NCBI GenBank assembly: GCA_903845115.1
Contig: CAIMWE010000050.1
Coordinates: 47,650 to 111,649 of the forward strand
DNA from: an uncultured Acidobacteriota bacterium
GTDB taxonomy: Bacteria > Acidobacteriota > Thermoanaerobaculia > UBA5066
Length of the DNA: 64,000 nucleotides
Direction of reading: 5' to 3'
Positions 57,316-64,000 of this stretch are shown here, piece by piece. The position numbers and the translations under genes were made by a program. Position 1 is the stretch's first letter; the number at the start of each line of letters is the position of its first letter. Under the pieces are notes generated by a model. The model worked only from the letters and a program-made list of their open reading frames with translations. It did no database searches and was not told where the DNA came from.

Positions 57316-58481
57316 GCGCTCCCGCACTGACCCGCAAGGCGCTCGTCCGGGCCCTCGGGCCCGCCGGCCTCGGCTCCGCGGCCGCCCTCTGTTTCGTCGC
57401 CATCGCCTGGGACGCCGGACCCTCGAGCCTCCCGCTGGCGATCGCCGGGCTCTTGGTCCTCTCGGGACTCACCGGGTCCGCGCTCCTCCTTTCGGGCTTT
57501 CTCCGGAAGGTGGACCGCGACGTCGCCGCGATCCTCTCCTATGCCTCCAGGATCGGGAAGGGGGAGGCCAGCGCGCCGCCGCCGCCCGTCGACCGCGACG
57601 ACACGATCGGGGAGCTCTGCCGCGCCATCGTCTCCTCGCTCGAGGAGCTGCGCTCCGGCGTCGCCGACCTGACCAACGTCCGGAAGGTGCTCCTCGAGCG
57701 GAACTCGACCCAGGCGACCGAGCTGGCCCGCCTCATGGAGGAGCTGAAGAAGCGGGCCACCGAGCTCGCCGTCGCCGACCGGAGCCGGGAAGAGTTCCTG
57801 GCGAACGTCTCCCACGAGCTCAGGACCCCCCTCAACTCCATCATCGGGCTGACCCAGCTCGTCCGCGACGGCGCCGCCGAGAGCCCCCAGGAGACCGCGG
57901 AGTTCCTCGGCCAGGTCCTCGTCTCGGCCCGGCACCTCCTCCACCTGATCAACGACGTCCTCGAGCTGGCGAAGATCGACTCGGGGAAGATGGTCCTCGA
58001 CCTGGCCGACGTGGACACCCCGGCGGTGATCGAGGAGGTCCGGCAGATCGTCGAGCCGCTCGCCCGGCAGAAAGGGCTCCGGCTGTCGGTGGACGTGGCC
58101 CCGGATCTCCCGCCGGCCCACGCCGACCGGCTCCGGCTCCGGCAGGTGCTCGTCAACCTCGCCGAGAACGGCGTCAAGTTCACGGAAAAGGGGTCGGTGA
58201 CTCTCCGGGTCCGCACGTCCGACGGAAAGAGGAAGCTCCTCTTCGAGGTGGACGACACGGGGATCGGGATTCCCCCGTCGAAGCGCGCGGCCGTCTTCGA
58301 GCGGTTCATCCAGGCCGAGGCCGGAACGACGCGCCGGTTCGGGGGGACGGGCCTCGGGCTCCCCATCTGCCGCCTCCTCGTGGAGGCGCTCCAGGGGAAG
58401 ATCGCCATCGAGAACGGCCCCGGCGGGATCGGGACTCGCGTCTGGTTCACGGTGCCGGCGCCGGGGATGGAAGGAAGATAG
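57312..58481 (+). CDS. Membrane sensor histidine kinase
   Basis: 389 aa, GTG start coupled to folK. Two membrane spans (about 18-34 and 41-62), a HAMP-like linker, a coiled coil (about 110-158), then HisKA with H168 in VSHELRTPLN. The ATPase domain has the N-box LVNLAENGVKF, DDTGIGIP and GGTGLGLPI. There is no extracellular sensor domain, so it may sense membrane or cytoplasmic signals. No response regulator is encoded nearby, making it an orphan kinase whose phosphorylation partner is unknown. Confidence 0.88.
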   Translation: MSAPALTRKALVRALGPAGLGSAAALCFVAIAWDAGPSSLPLAIAGLLVLSGLTGSALLLSGFLRKVDRDVAAILSYASRIGKGEASAPPPPVDRDDTIGELCRAIVSSLEELRSGVADLTNVRKVLLERNSTQATELARLMEELKKRATELAVADRSREEFLANVSHELRTPLNSIIGLTQLVRDGAAESPQETAEFLGQVLVSARHLLHLINDVLELAKIDSGKMVLDLADVDTPAVIEEVRQIVEPLARQKGLRLSVDVAPDLPPAHADRLRLRQVLVNLAENGVKFTEKGSVTLRVRTSDGKRKLLFEVDDTGIGIPPSKRAAVFERFIQAEAGTTRRFGGTGLGLPICRLLVEALQGKIAIENGPGGIGTRVWFTVPAPGMEGR

Positions 58482-58531
58482 GCGAATAGCGCCCTGGCGA
58501 TCTCGGTCGATGGCCGACCGGAGGCGTTTCT

Positions 58532-59413
58532 CTATCTTCCCCAGGCGGCGAGCGTCGCCCGGGCGATCTCCTGCGTCTTCCGGTCCTCCACGGGAACGGC
58601 AGGCGACGGCGCCGCCGCCGCGAGGGCCTCGAGCGCCTTTCTCGCCTCGTCCCGCCGGGAGGATTCGTAGTCCCACATGACCTCGGCGAGGTAGAGCCGG
58701 TTGATGAAGTCTCCGGGATCGGTCTTGACGGCCAGGCGGAGGTTCCGGAGAGCTTCCTCGCGAGAGGCCCAGCCGGTGAGGAACGGGACTGCGGGGGTCT
58801 GGTGGTGAAGCCTCCCGAGGACCCGGTAGCCTCCGCCCCCTTCGAACTGCGGGTCGAGCAGGATCACGGCCGTCGAGTAGTCGCGGATCTTCGTCGCGGC
58901 GCCCTTCTTCACAGCCGCCGTCTTCCCGAAGACGATCGCCCATTTCCCCCAGTCCACGCCGGCCCAGTAGAAGGCCGCCACGACGTCCGGCCTTCCCGTG
59001 ACGAAGGGGACGAGCTCGACCGGCGAAGCGCTCTCGAGCGGCTTCCCGGCCCGGGCGCCGGCCTCCTTCCGGATCAACGCGAGGGCCTCTTCCCCGGCCA
59101 CCTTGCCCTCGTCGAAGATCGCGCGCTGGGCGGCGGCCTCGGCGACGTACTCGCCCTTGAAGTAGAAGGCCCTCATGAGCCGCCACCGGGGCTCGAGCGA
59201 CCCGGGCGCCTCGGCGATGCCCTTCCGGCAGGCGGCGATCACGGCGTCGATCGGCCCCGGGAGGGCCACGCCGCCGGTGGCCCCGGCGGCGCGCGCGTCC
59301 CACAGGGCGTCGGCCTCGGCCGACCTGGAGACGGGCCCCTCGGCGGTCGCGGAGAGAGAGAGGGACAGCGGAAGGAGGAGGAGGAAGGCCCGCAGGAACG
59401 GACGACATCTCAT
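58532..59413 (-). CDS. TatT-like exported TPR protein (TRAP-associated family)
   Basis: 293 aa with a signal peptide (FLLLLPLSLSLSATAEG) and helical repeat content: EPRWRLMRAFYFKGEYVAE, FYWAGVDWGKWAIVFGKTAAVKKG, YRVLGRLHHQTP, NLRLAVKTDPGDFINRLYLAEVMW. The pattern fits the TatT component-like family (PF16811) described with periplasmic TRAP transport systems. No TRAP transporter genes are seen here, so the role is open. Possibly a lipid- or ligand-handling periplasmic protein. Confidence 0.68.
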   Translation of the reverse strand: MRCRPFLRAFLLLLPLSLSLSATAEGPVSRSAEADALWDARAAGATGGVALPGPIDAVIAACRKGIAEAPGSLEPRWRLMRAFYFKGEYVAEAAAQRAIFDEGKVAGEEALALIRKEAGARAGKPLESASPVELVPFVTGRPDVVAAFYWAGVDWGKWAIVFGKTAAVKKGAATKIRDYSTAVILLDPQFEGGGGYRVLGRLHHQTPAVPFLTGWASREEALRNLRLAVKTDPGDFINRLYLAEVMWDYESSRRDEARKALEALAAAAPSPAVPVEDRKTQEIARATLAAWGR

Positions 59414-59518
59414 CGTTCCCATCTTACGGCTCTTCCGGATCCGTTCCGAATGGTCCGTTCCGTCTAGAATGGCGCCGTTCTTGCGGTCGGCCCGGCCGGC
59501 CAATAAAGAGGTGTCGCC

Positions 59519-59833
59519 ATGGCAGAAGCCCCCCCGAAAAACGAACCGCCCCCGCTCCAGTTCTCGATCGACGAGAGCGTGTCGACGGGCGTCTACGTCA
59601 ATTTCGCCAACATCATCCACAATCCGTCCGAGTTCGTCATCGACTTCGGACGGGTCGTGCCGGGCCGGGCCGACGTCCGCGTTCTCTCGCGGGTCCTGAC
59701 CTCCCCCCTTCACGCCAAGCAGCTCCTGAACGCCCTGGCCCAGAACGTCTCGCTGTACGAGAAGTCCTTCGGCCCCATCCGAACGGAGTTCGACGCTCCG
59801 CCGCAGGGGACGCAGAGCCCCCGGCCCAACTGA
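59519..59833 (+). CDS. DUF3467 protein
   Basis: 104 aa, ATG after AAAGAGG. Conserved DUF3467 features: an N-terminal Pro-rich lead, VSTGVYVNFANIIHNPSEFVIDFGRV, RVLSRVLTSPLHAKQLLNALAQNVSLYEKSFG. Small cytoplasmic protein of unknown function, often in Gram-negative genomes. It is followed 37 bp later by the thioredoxin-like gene. Confidence 0.85.
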   Translation: MAEAPPKNEPPPLQFSIDESVSTGVYVNFANIIHNPSEFVIDFGRVVPGRADVRVLSRVLTSPLHAKQLLNALAQNVSLYEKSFGPIRTEFDAPPQGTQSPRPN

Positions 59834-59870
59834 CGGGCCAGAACGAATGGAAAGAACGGAGATCCCCAGC

Positions 59871-60419
59871 ATGATGCGCTCCTCGCGACGATTCCTCGCC
59901 GTCCTCGTCGTTCCCGTCCTGATCCTCGCCGCCGCCTCCGCGAGCGCCCAGGCCCCGGCCACGAAAAAGCCCCCGAAGAAGGCCGCCGCCGAGCCCCTCC
60001 CGCCGATCTTCGACCCCGACGCCGTCGGCACGAAGGCCGTCGAAGCGGCCGCCGAGGTCTGCAACCAGTCGTCGCGCCGGATGTTCGTCATCCTCGGGAC
60101 GAACGACTGCCCGCCCTGCCGCGTCTTCAACGACGTCCTCTACGACCACGATTTTTTCTACGGGGAGTTCATCAAGCAGTTCGTCCCCGTCCCCATCGAC
60201 GTCTCCCCGAAGGGGCCCAACGCCGACTTCGTCAAGAACTACGGCATCGACCCGAAGAAGGGGTTCCCGGCTGTCGCGATCTTCGAGGCGCCCACCGTGG
60301 CGCCGGAGATCACGCGATCGGGAGAGCTGGTGAAGGTGACCAAGAAAGGCCCGGACGCGATCAAGGAGTGGATCCGCGCCCGCTTCAAGAAGGACGAAGA
60401 GGAGTCGCCCAAGCGGTAG
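59871..60419 (+). CDS. Exported thioredoxin-fold protein
   Basis: 182 aa from the ATG at 59871 (GGAG upstream); an ATG at 59847 is possible. A signal peptide (RRFLAVLVVPVLILAAASASA) is followed by a Lys/Pro linker. The thioredoxin fold carries the redox pair C-P-P-C (ILGTNDCPPCRVFNDVLY) and the cis-proline region GFPAVAIFE. It is likely a periplasmic thiol oxidoreductase or a thioredoxin-like protein for cytochrome maturation; a multihaem cytochrome is encoded nearby at 61278. Confidence 0.8.
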   Translation: MMRSSRRFLAVLVVPVLILAAASASAQAPATKKPPKKAAAEPLPPIFDPDAVGTKAVEAAAEVCNQSSRRMFVILGTNDCPPCRVFNDVLYDHDFFYGEFIKQFVPVPIDVSPKGPNADFVKNYGIDPKKGFPAVAIFEAPTVAPEITRSGELVKVTKKGPDAIKEWIRARFKKDEEESPKR

Positions 60420-60451
60420 CCCGGCCCCTTCCGGCGGCTATCGTCCTCCGG

Positions 60452-61234
60452 TCACCCTTCAGTCGCCTCGACCGGAGCCGGGATCCCCGCCTGCGCCTCC
60501 AGCTTCGCGATGAGCGCGGCCCGCCTGGCGGCGTCCAGGTTCTCGGAGCCGGCACGGAGGATGTCGGGGTTCCCGTCGATCGAGCGGCGAAAGAGAAAAT
60601 CCTGGACGGCCTTGGCGTCGACCTTGGTCGAGGCCCGGAGGAGCGCCGCAACCTCGGCGACCAGGACCGGGTTCTCCTCGTTGAGAAGAAGGCCGCAGAT
60701 CTCGAGGGCGGACGCGACGTCCCGGCCCGAGCCCGAGATCATGGCTCCGACCGCAAGGACCGCGAGCCGCCTCTTGCCGGCGCTCCGCGTGCGCGCCCAC
60801 TTCCGGACGAACACCATCTTGGCCGGGTCGAGGGCCAGGGCGGGGCTGGCGATCCGCTCCCCCATCGCCCCCGCGATCTCGAGGTCGTCCGCGAGGGAGC
60901 TCCACCTGTCGACGTGCGAGAGGAGCGACGGGGAGAAGTCGCGGCGGAACCGATCCAGGATGTCGATCGCCACCAGGATCTCCTCCTGGACCTTCCGGAG
61001 GGCCACCGCGTCGAAGAGCGCCACCGCGGAGGCGTAATCGAGCGATGCCTTGTAGCGCGTCGCCACGTCGCGCGCGATCGCGCGAATGGCGGTCGGCTTG
61101 ACACCCAGAACGCGGGCGGAACTCTTGGGCCGGGCTTCGGGGACGGGTCGTGCTTTTCCCGGGACCGCAGCATCGAGAGCCGTCCGGATCTCCTTGAGAA
61201 TCGCTGGCACCGCCGGACCGCTCGTTTTCACCAT
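60452..61234 (-). CDS. DNA alkylation repair protein (AlkD-like)
   Basis: 260 aa from the ATG at 61234, at the family-like start (VKTSGPAVPAILKEIRTAL). HEAT-like helices include LGVKPTAIRAIARDVATRY, IDILDRFRRDFSPSLLSHVDRWSSLADDLE and KMVFVRKWARTRSAGKRRLAVLAVGAMI. This order fits PF08713-type DNA glycosylases, which remove N3/N7-alkylated bases. The key Trp/Asp/Arg residues (W in DRWSSLADDL, R in RKWARTRS) seem kept. Confidence 0.72.
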   Translation of the reverse strand: MVKTSGPAVPAILKEIRTALDAAVPGKARPVPEARPKSSARVLGVKPTAIRAIARDVATRYKASLDYASAVALFDAVALRKVQEEILVAIDILDRFRRDFSPSLLSHVDRWSSLADDLEIAGAMGERIASPALALDPAKMVFVRKWARTRSAGKRRLAVLAVGAMISGSGRDVASALEICGLLLNEENPVLVAEVAALLRASTKVDAKAVQDFLFRRSIDGNPDILRAGSENLDAARRAALIAKLEAQAGIPAPVEATEG

Positions 61235-61277
61235 ACCCCCAGGGATCGATTTTATCACGGCTCCCGACGCCTCCTGC

Positions 61278-62747
61278 TCAGCCCCCAATTCCCAAGTCCT
61301 TCAGGATCTTCGGGTTCGCTTCCTCGGTGGCCAGGATCGTGTGGCACTTGTCGCAGTCCTGGGTGATGACCTTGCCCGCGCTCGTCTTGTGGTTGTCGTC
61401 GTGACAGCGGAAGCAACCCGGGAAATCCTCGTGCCCGATGTTCTCGGGATGGGTGCCCCAGGTGATCCGCATGTGATCGTCGATGTTGCGCGCGTAGATC
61501 GCCTGGGTCTCCTTGACCGCGGCGTCGAGGAGCGGCTTCTCCTTCTGGACGAGGTCGGGGTAGGTCTTCCGGTAGTAGTCGTTCAGGGACGTCGCGATCT
61601 GGGCCGCCGCCTGCGCCTGGGGGCCCTTCGCTGCCTTCAAGGCCTCGACCGCCTTCTTCTTCGCGAAGGGGATCTTCGGGCTGATGAGCCCCTCCGTCAT
61701 CGCCCGGTCGACCGCCCGTTCGGGGAGCCAGAACTTGTGAGTGGGCCGGTTGTGGCAGTCGACGCAGTCCATGGTCCGGAGCTCTTCCTTCTCCTTCTTG
61801 GCCCCCTCGGCCGGCTTGGCGTCCGGCTTCGTCTGGGCGTCGTACTCGATCTTCCCCCCCTTGCCGTCGGACAGAAAGACCTTGGAGATCACCTGCCGCC
61901 GGCCGTCGGTCGAGACGTAGCTGATCGGGGCCGCGACGTCGAGGTGCCGGCCGTGAATCCCCTTGTAGTCGACGCCGGAACGGCCGCCGACCTTCAGGAC
62001 GAGGACGGTCGTCAGGAGGGTGTTGGCCTCGTCCTCGGAGTACTTCTGCTTCACGACGAACTTGTCGCCGTGGAACTTCTGCGGCCAGTGGCACTGCTCG
62101 CAGGTCTCCCGGGCCGGCCGGAGCTGCTCGACCGGGGACGGGATAGGGCGCGAGTAGGTGTTGAGCGCGACGGCGAAGACCTGCCGCACGCCCGAGAGCT
62201 TCGACTGGACGAACCACGACGCGCCGGGCCCGATGTGACACTCGACGCAGGAGACCCGCGAGTGGGGCGAGTCCTTGTAGGCCGTGTGCTCCGGGTTCAT
62301 GACCGTGTGACAGGTCTGCCCGCAGAACTGCGCCGAGTCGAGGTACTCGACCCCCTGGACCGAGGCGGCCCCGAGGATCATCACGTTCACGAAGGTGGCG
62401 ACGGCGATCAGGCCGACCGCCCGGAGGAAGATGGGGGACTTGAAGTCGGGGGTCGGGACGAGATCCGCGTGAATCCCCTTCTTCTTCAGCTGGAACCGGT
62501 CCCAGAGGAGACCCCCCGGGATCAACAGGAGCCCGACCACGAAGACCCCCGGGAGCATCAGGAAGAGCACCATGCCGGCGTACGGGTTGACCGGCTTGTT
62601 GTGCATCATCTCCCGCGCCCAGAACACGACCAAGGTGATCGCGGAGCTGGTCGTCAGGACCGTGCCGGCCAGCGTCAGCCAGTTTCGGCCGAGGTAGTGG
62701 AGAGGAGTCAGCCAGGGGGAAGGCTTGCCGGATTCGCTGTTTGCCAT
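61278..62747 (-). CDS. NapC/NirT-type membrane multihaem cytochrome c
   Basis: 489 aa, three membrane spans (about 20-42, 60-80, 107-128), then a periplasmic part with six haem sites. The first is a C-x3-CH motif (FCGQTCHTVM); five are C-x2-CH (CVECH, CEQCH, CVDCH, CFRCH, CDKCH). SPHSRVSCVECHIGPGASWFVQSKLSG is typical of NapC/NirT-type proteins in Geobacter and Acidobacteriota. The distal Met of the first haem (M in CHTVM) is present. It carries quinol electrons to periplasmic or extracellular acceptors. It is longer than NapC (about 200 aa) and has a C-terminal haem domain. The next gene upstream is mnmA. Confidence 0.87.
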   Translation of the reverse strand: MANSESGKPSPWLTPLHYLGRNWLTLAGTVLTTSSAITLVVFWAREMMHNKPVNPYAGMVLFLMLPGVFVVGLLLIPGGLLWDRFQLKKKGIHADLVPTPDFKSPIFLRAVGLIAVATFVNVMILGAASVQGVEYLDSAQFCGQTCHTVMNPEHTAYKDSPHSRVSCVECHIGPGASWFVQSKLSGVRQVFAVALNTYSRPIPSPVEQLRPARETCEQCHWPQKFHGDKFVVKQKYSEDEANTLLTTVLVLKVGGRSGVDYKGIHGRHLDVAAPISYVSTDGRRQVISKVFLSDGKGGKIEYDAQTKPDAKPAEGAKKEKEELRTMDCVDCHNRPTHKFWLPERAVDRAMTEGLISPKIPFAKKKAVEALKAAKGPQAQAAAQIATSLNDYYRKTYPDLVQKEKPLLDAAVKETQAIYARNIDDHMRITWGTHPENIGHEDFPGCFRCHDDNHKTSAGKVITQDCDKCHTILATEEANPKILKDLGIGG

Positions 62748-62762
62748 TGGAACGGTGATCTC

Positions 62763-63896
62763 CTATGAGTCCGGTTTCGGGGAACGGCGGATGATACCTC
62801 CGCCGAGGAGGATCTCGGGCCTCCCGATGTCGAAAAAGACGGCCGATTGCCCGGGTGCGGCCGCCCGCACCGGTTTGTCGAAGAGGAGCCGGCCCGGAGC
62901 CTCCGGCGAGCCGCCGGACGGATCCAGGACCGCCCGCTGCTCGGGATGACGGGACCGGATCCGGGCCAGGACCGGGAGGGGCTCCGCGGGCGATCGGCCG
63001 CTCACCCACCGGAGGTCCGACAGGTCGACCGACCGGGAGAGGAGCTCCTCGCGCGGGCCCACCACGACCCGCCCTTCCTCGGGGATCACCTCCACGACGT
63101 AGCGCGGCTCGCCCGCCGCGATCCCCAGCCCCTTCCTCTGACCGACGGTGAAGGGAAACGCCCCGTCGTGCCGGCCGAGGACCTCGCCGCGGAGGTCGGT
63201 CACCGTCCCGGGCCTGGCCGAGGCGAACGACGGGAGGTCGATCCCGAGCCGCCCCGCCTCGCGCCGGATGAAGCCGGCCGGACCCTCGGACGGGGGAACG
63301 AAGCAGATCTCCTGGGACTCCGCTTTCGACGCGTTCGGGAGGCCGGCCTTCCGGGCGATCGCCCGGACCTCCTCCTTGGTCAGCCCGCCGACGGGAAAGC
63401 GGGTCCTCCGGAGCTGTGCCTGGGTCAGCTCGTACAGGAAGTAGCACTGGTCCTTGCCCGGGTCGACCCCCCGGAGGAGGCGGAGCTCGCCGGCCTCCCT
63501 CTCGATCCGCGCGTAGTGACCCGTCGCCACCGCCTCGCAGCCGAGGCCCTCCGCGCGCTCGAGAAGCGTCAGGAACTTGACGTCCGTGTTGCAGGCACGG
63601 CACGGGATCGGCGTCTCCCCGGCCAGGTAGCTCCTCACGAAGGGAACGACCACCGCCTCCTCGAACCGGGCCTCCAGGTTCAGGACGTAGTGGGGGATGC
63701 CGATTCGCTCGGCGGCCCGGCGAGCGTCCTGGAGGTCGTCCAGAGTGCAGCAGCGCCCGGCGGTGGCCCCGGTCCCGTCCCGGTCGTGGTCCCAGAGGTG
63801 CATCGACAGCCCGATCACCCCGGCCCCCTCGCGGGCGAGGAGGAGGGCGGCGACAGACGAGTCGACCCCCCCGGACATGGCGACGGCGATCCTCAA
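62763..63896 (-). CDS. mnmA: tRNA 2-thiouridylase MnmA
   Basis: 377 aa from a TTG at 63896 after GGGGAAG; a longer frame from ATG 63977 would add 27 unusual residues. Motifs: PP-loop VAMSGGVDSSVAALLL, catalytic first Cys in IPCRACNTDVKF, GHYARIE, KDQCYFLYELTQAQL, the second Cys in SKAESQEICFVP and the C-terminal barrel. It sulfurates U34 of tRNAs for Lys, Glu and Gln. Located 15 bp upstream of the NapC/NirT-type gene. Confidence 0.9.
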   Translation of the reverse strand: MRIAVAMSGGVDSSVAALLLAREGAGVIGLSMHLWDHDRDGTGATAGRCCTLDDLQDARRAAERIGIPHYVLNLEARFEEAVVVPFVRSYLAGETPIPCRACNTDVKFLTLLERAEGLGCEAVATGHYARIEREAGELRLLRGVDPGKDQCYFLYELTQAQLRRTRFPVGGLTKEEVRAIARKAGLPNASKAESQEICFVPPSEGPAGFIRREAGRLGIDLPSFASARPGTVTDLRGEVLGRHDGAFPFTVGQRKGLGIAAGEPRYVVEVIPEEGRVVVGPREELLSRSVDLSDLRWVSGRSPAEPLPVLARIRSRHPEQRAVLDPSGGSPEAPGRLLFDKPVRAAAPGQSAVFFDIGRPEILLGGGIIRRSPKPDS

Positions 63897-64000
63897 ATGC
63901 TTCCCCGGCTTCCCCTCCGCGTTCGGCTGGATGGCTCGGGTGGCCCTCTCCGCCCGGGAACGACCCCGATGATCCATCGCCGCCGACGGGGAGGCCTCAG

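Noticed and set aside
1..64000. CRISPR arrays, rRNA, tRNA, complete insertion sequences, prophage genes
   Set aside because: No regularly spaced repeats, no rRNA- or tRNA-like sequence and no intact transposase or phage gene were recognised on either strand.

Overview
This is a 64-kb window of high-GC, gene-dense DNA from a Gram-negative bacterium. Outer-membrane proteins, signal peptides and a multihaem NapC/NirT-type cytochrome support the Gram-negative reading. The chemistry is pyrogallol-phloroglucinol transhydroxylase, corrinoid O-demethylation, PhlG-type hydrolases and a butyrate-kinase pair. Together with the housekeeping genes this suggests an anaerobic or facultative degrader of polyphenols, perhaps an Acidobacteriota (Holophaga-like) lineage. 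The phylum is an inference; there is no rRNA gene here to settle it.

Layout. (1) 2-1257: 3' end of the large subunit and the complete small subunit of a pyrogallol-phloroglucinol transhydroxylase (athLS). (2) 1258-4800: an accessory island with a HipBA-like toxin-antitoxin pair, a second small two-gene module and decayed fragments (DNA methylase, PEP-mutase family, Uma2, transposase). (3) 4825-9459: serine hydrolase with HEAT repeats, D-cysteine desulfhydrase-like enzyme, and an OPT transporter broken by a one-base frameshift. (4) 9676-42728: about 33 kb of minus-strand operons forming one catabolic locus. (5) 43030-47957: homocysteine methyltransferase, a truncated porin, a fused MetF-MetV, a methyl-H4folate methyltransferase and a GntR regulator. 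(6) 48187-63896: housekeeping and conserved genes (icd, yhaON-like, yajC, tgt, folK, histidine kinase, NapC/NirT cytochrome, mnmA).

The most interesting part is region 4. I find the same small palindrome, consensus TACRNNYGTA, in front of five transcription units: ptb-buk, the corrinoid/PhlG operon, the IclR-family regulator gene itself, the IorAB/flavoprotein/cyclase operon, and the outer-membrane/RND operon. At two of them the palindrome sits exactly 2 nt downstream of a -10 box whose -35 is 17 nt further up. This argues for one IclR-controlled regulon. Its contents are two UroD-type methyltransferases, a corrinoid protein, a RACo-like activator, DUF1638, three PhlG-family C-C hydrolases, two flavoprotein+ferredoxin pairs, IorAB without its ferredoxin domain, an SDR, a 3-hydroxyacyl-CoA-dehydrogenase-like enzyme, a PF04199 cyclase, EthD and SnoaL proteins, and a DUF1302/DUF1329/YCF48/RND export-import set.

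Working model (inference): a hydrophobic, methoxylated and/or acylated phloroglucinol-type compound is taken up and O-demethylated through the corrinoid protein. The methyl group is passed to folate by the region 5 enzymes, and the acyl group is cut off by PhlG-like hydrolases. The ring is then reduced and opened by the SDR/cyclase/dehydrogenase set, and energy is conserved through Ptb-Buk. No tRNA, rRNA, CRISPR array or intact insertion sequence was seen.
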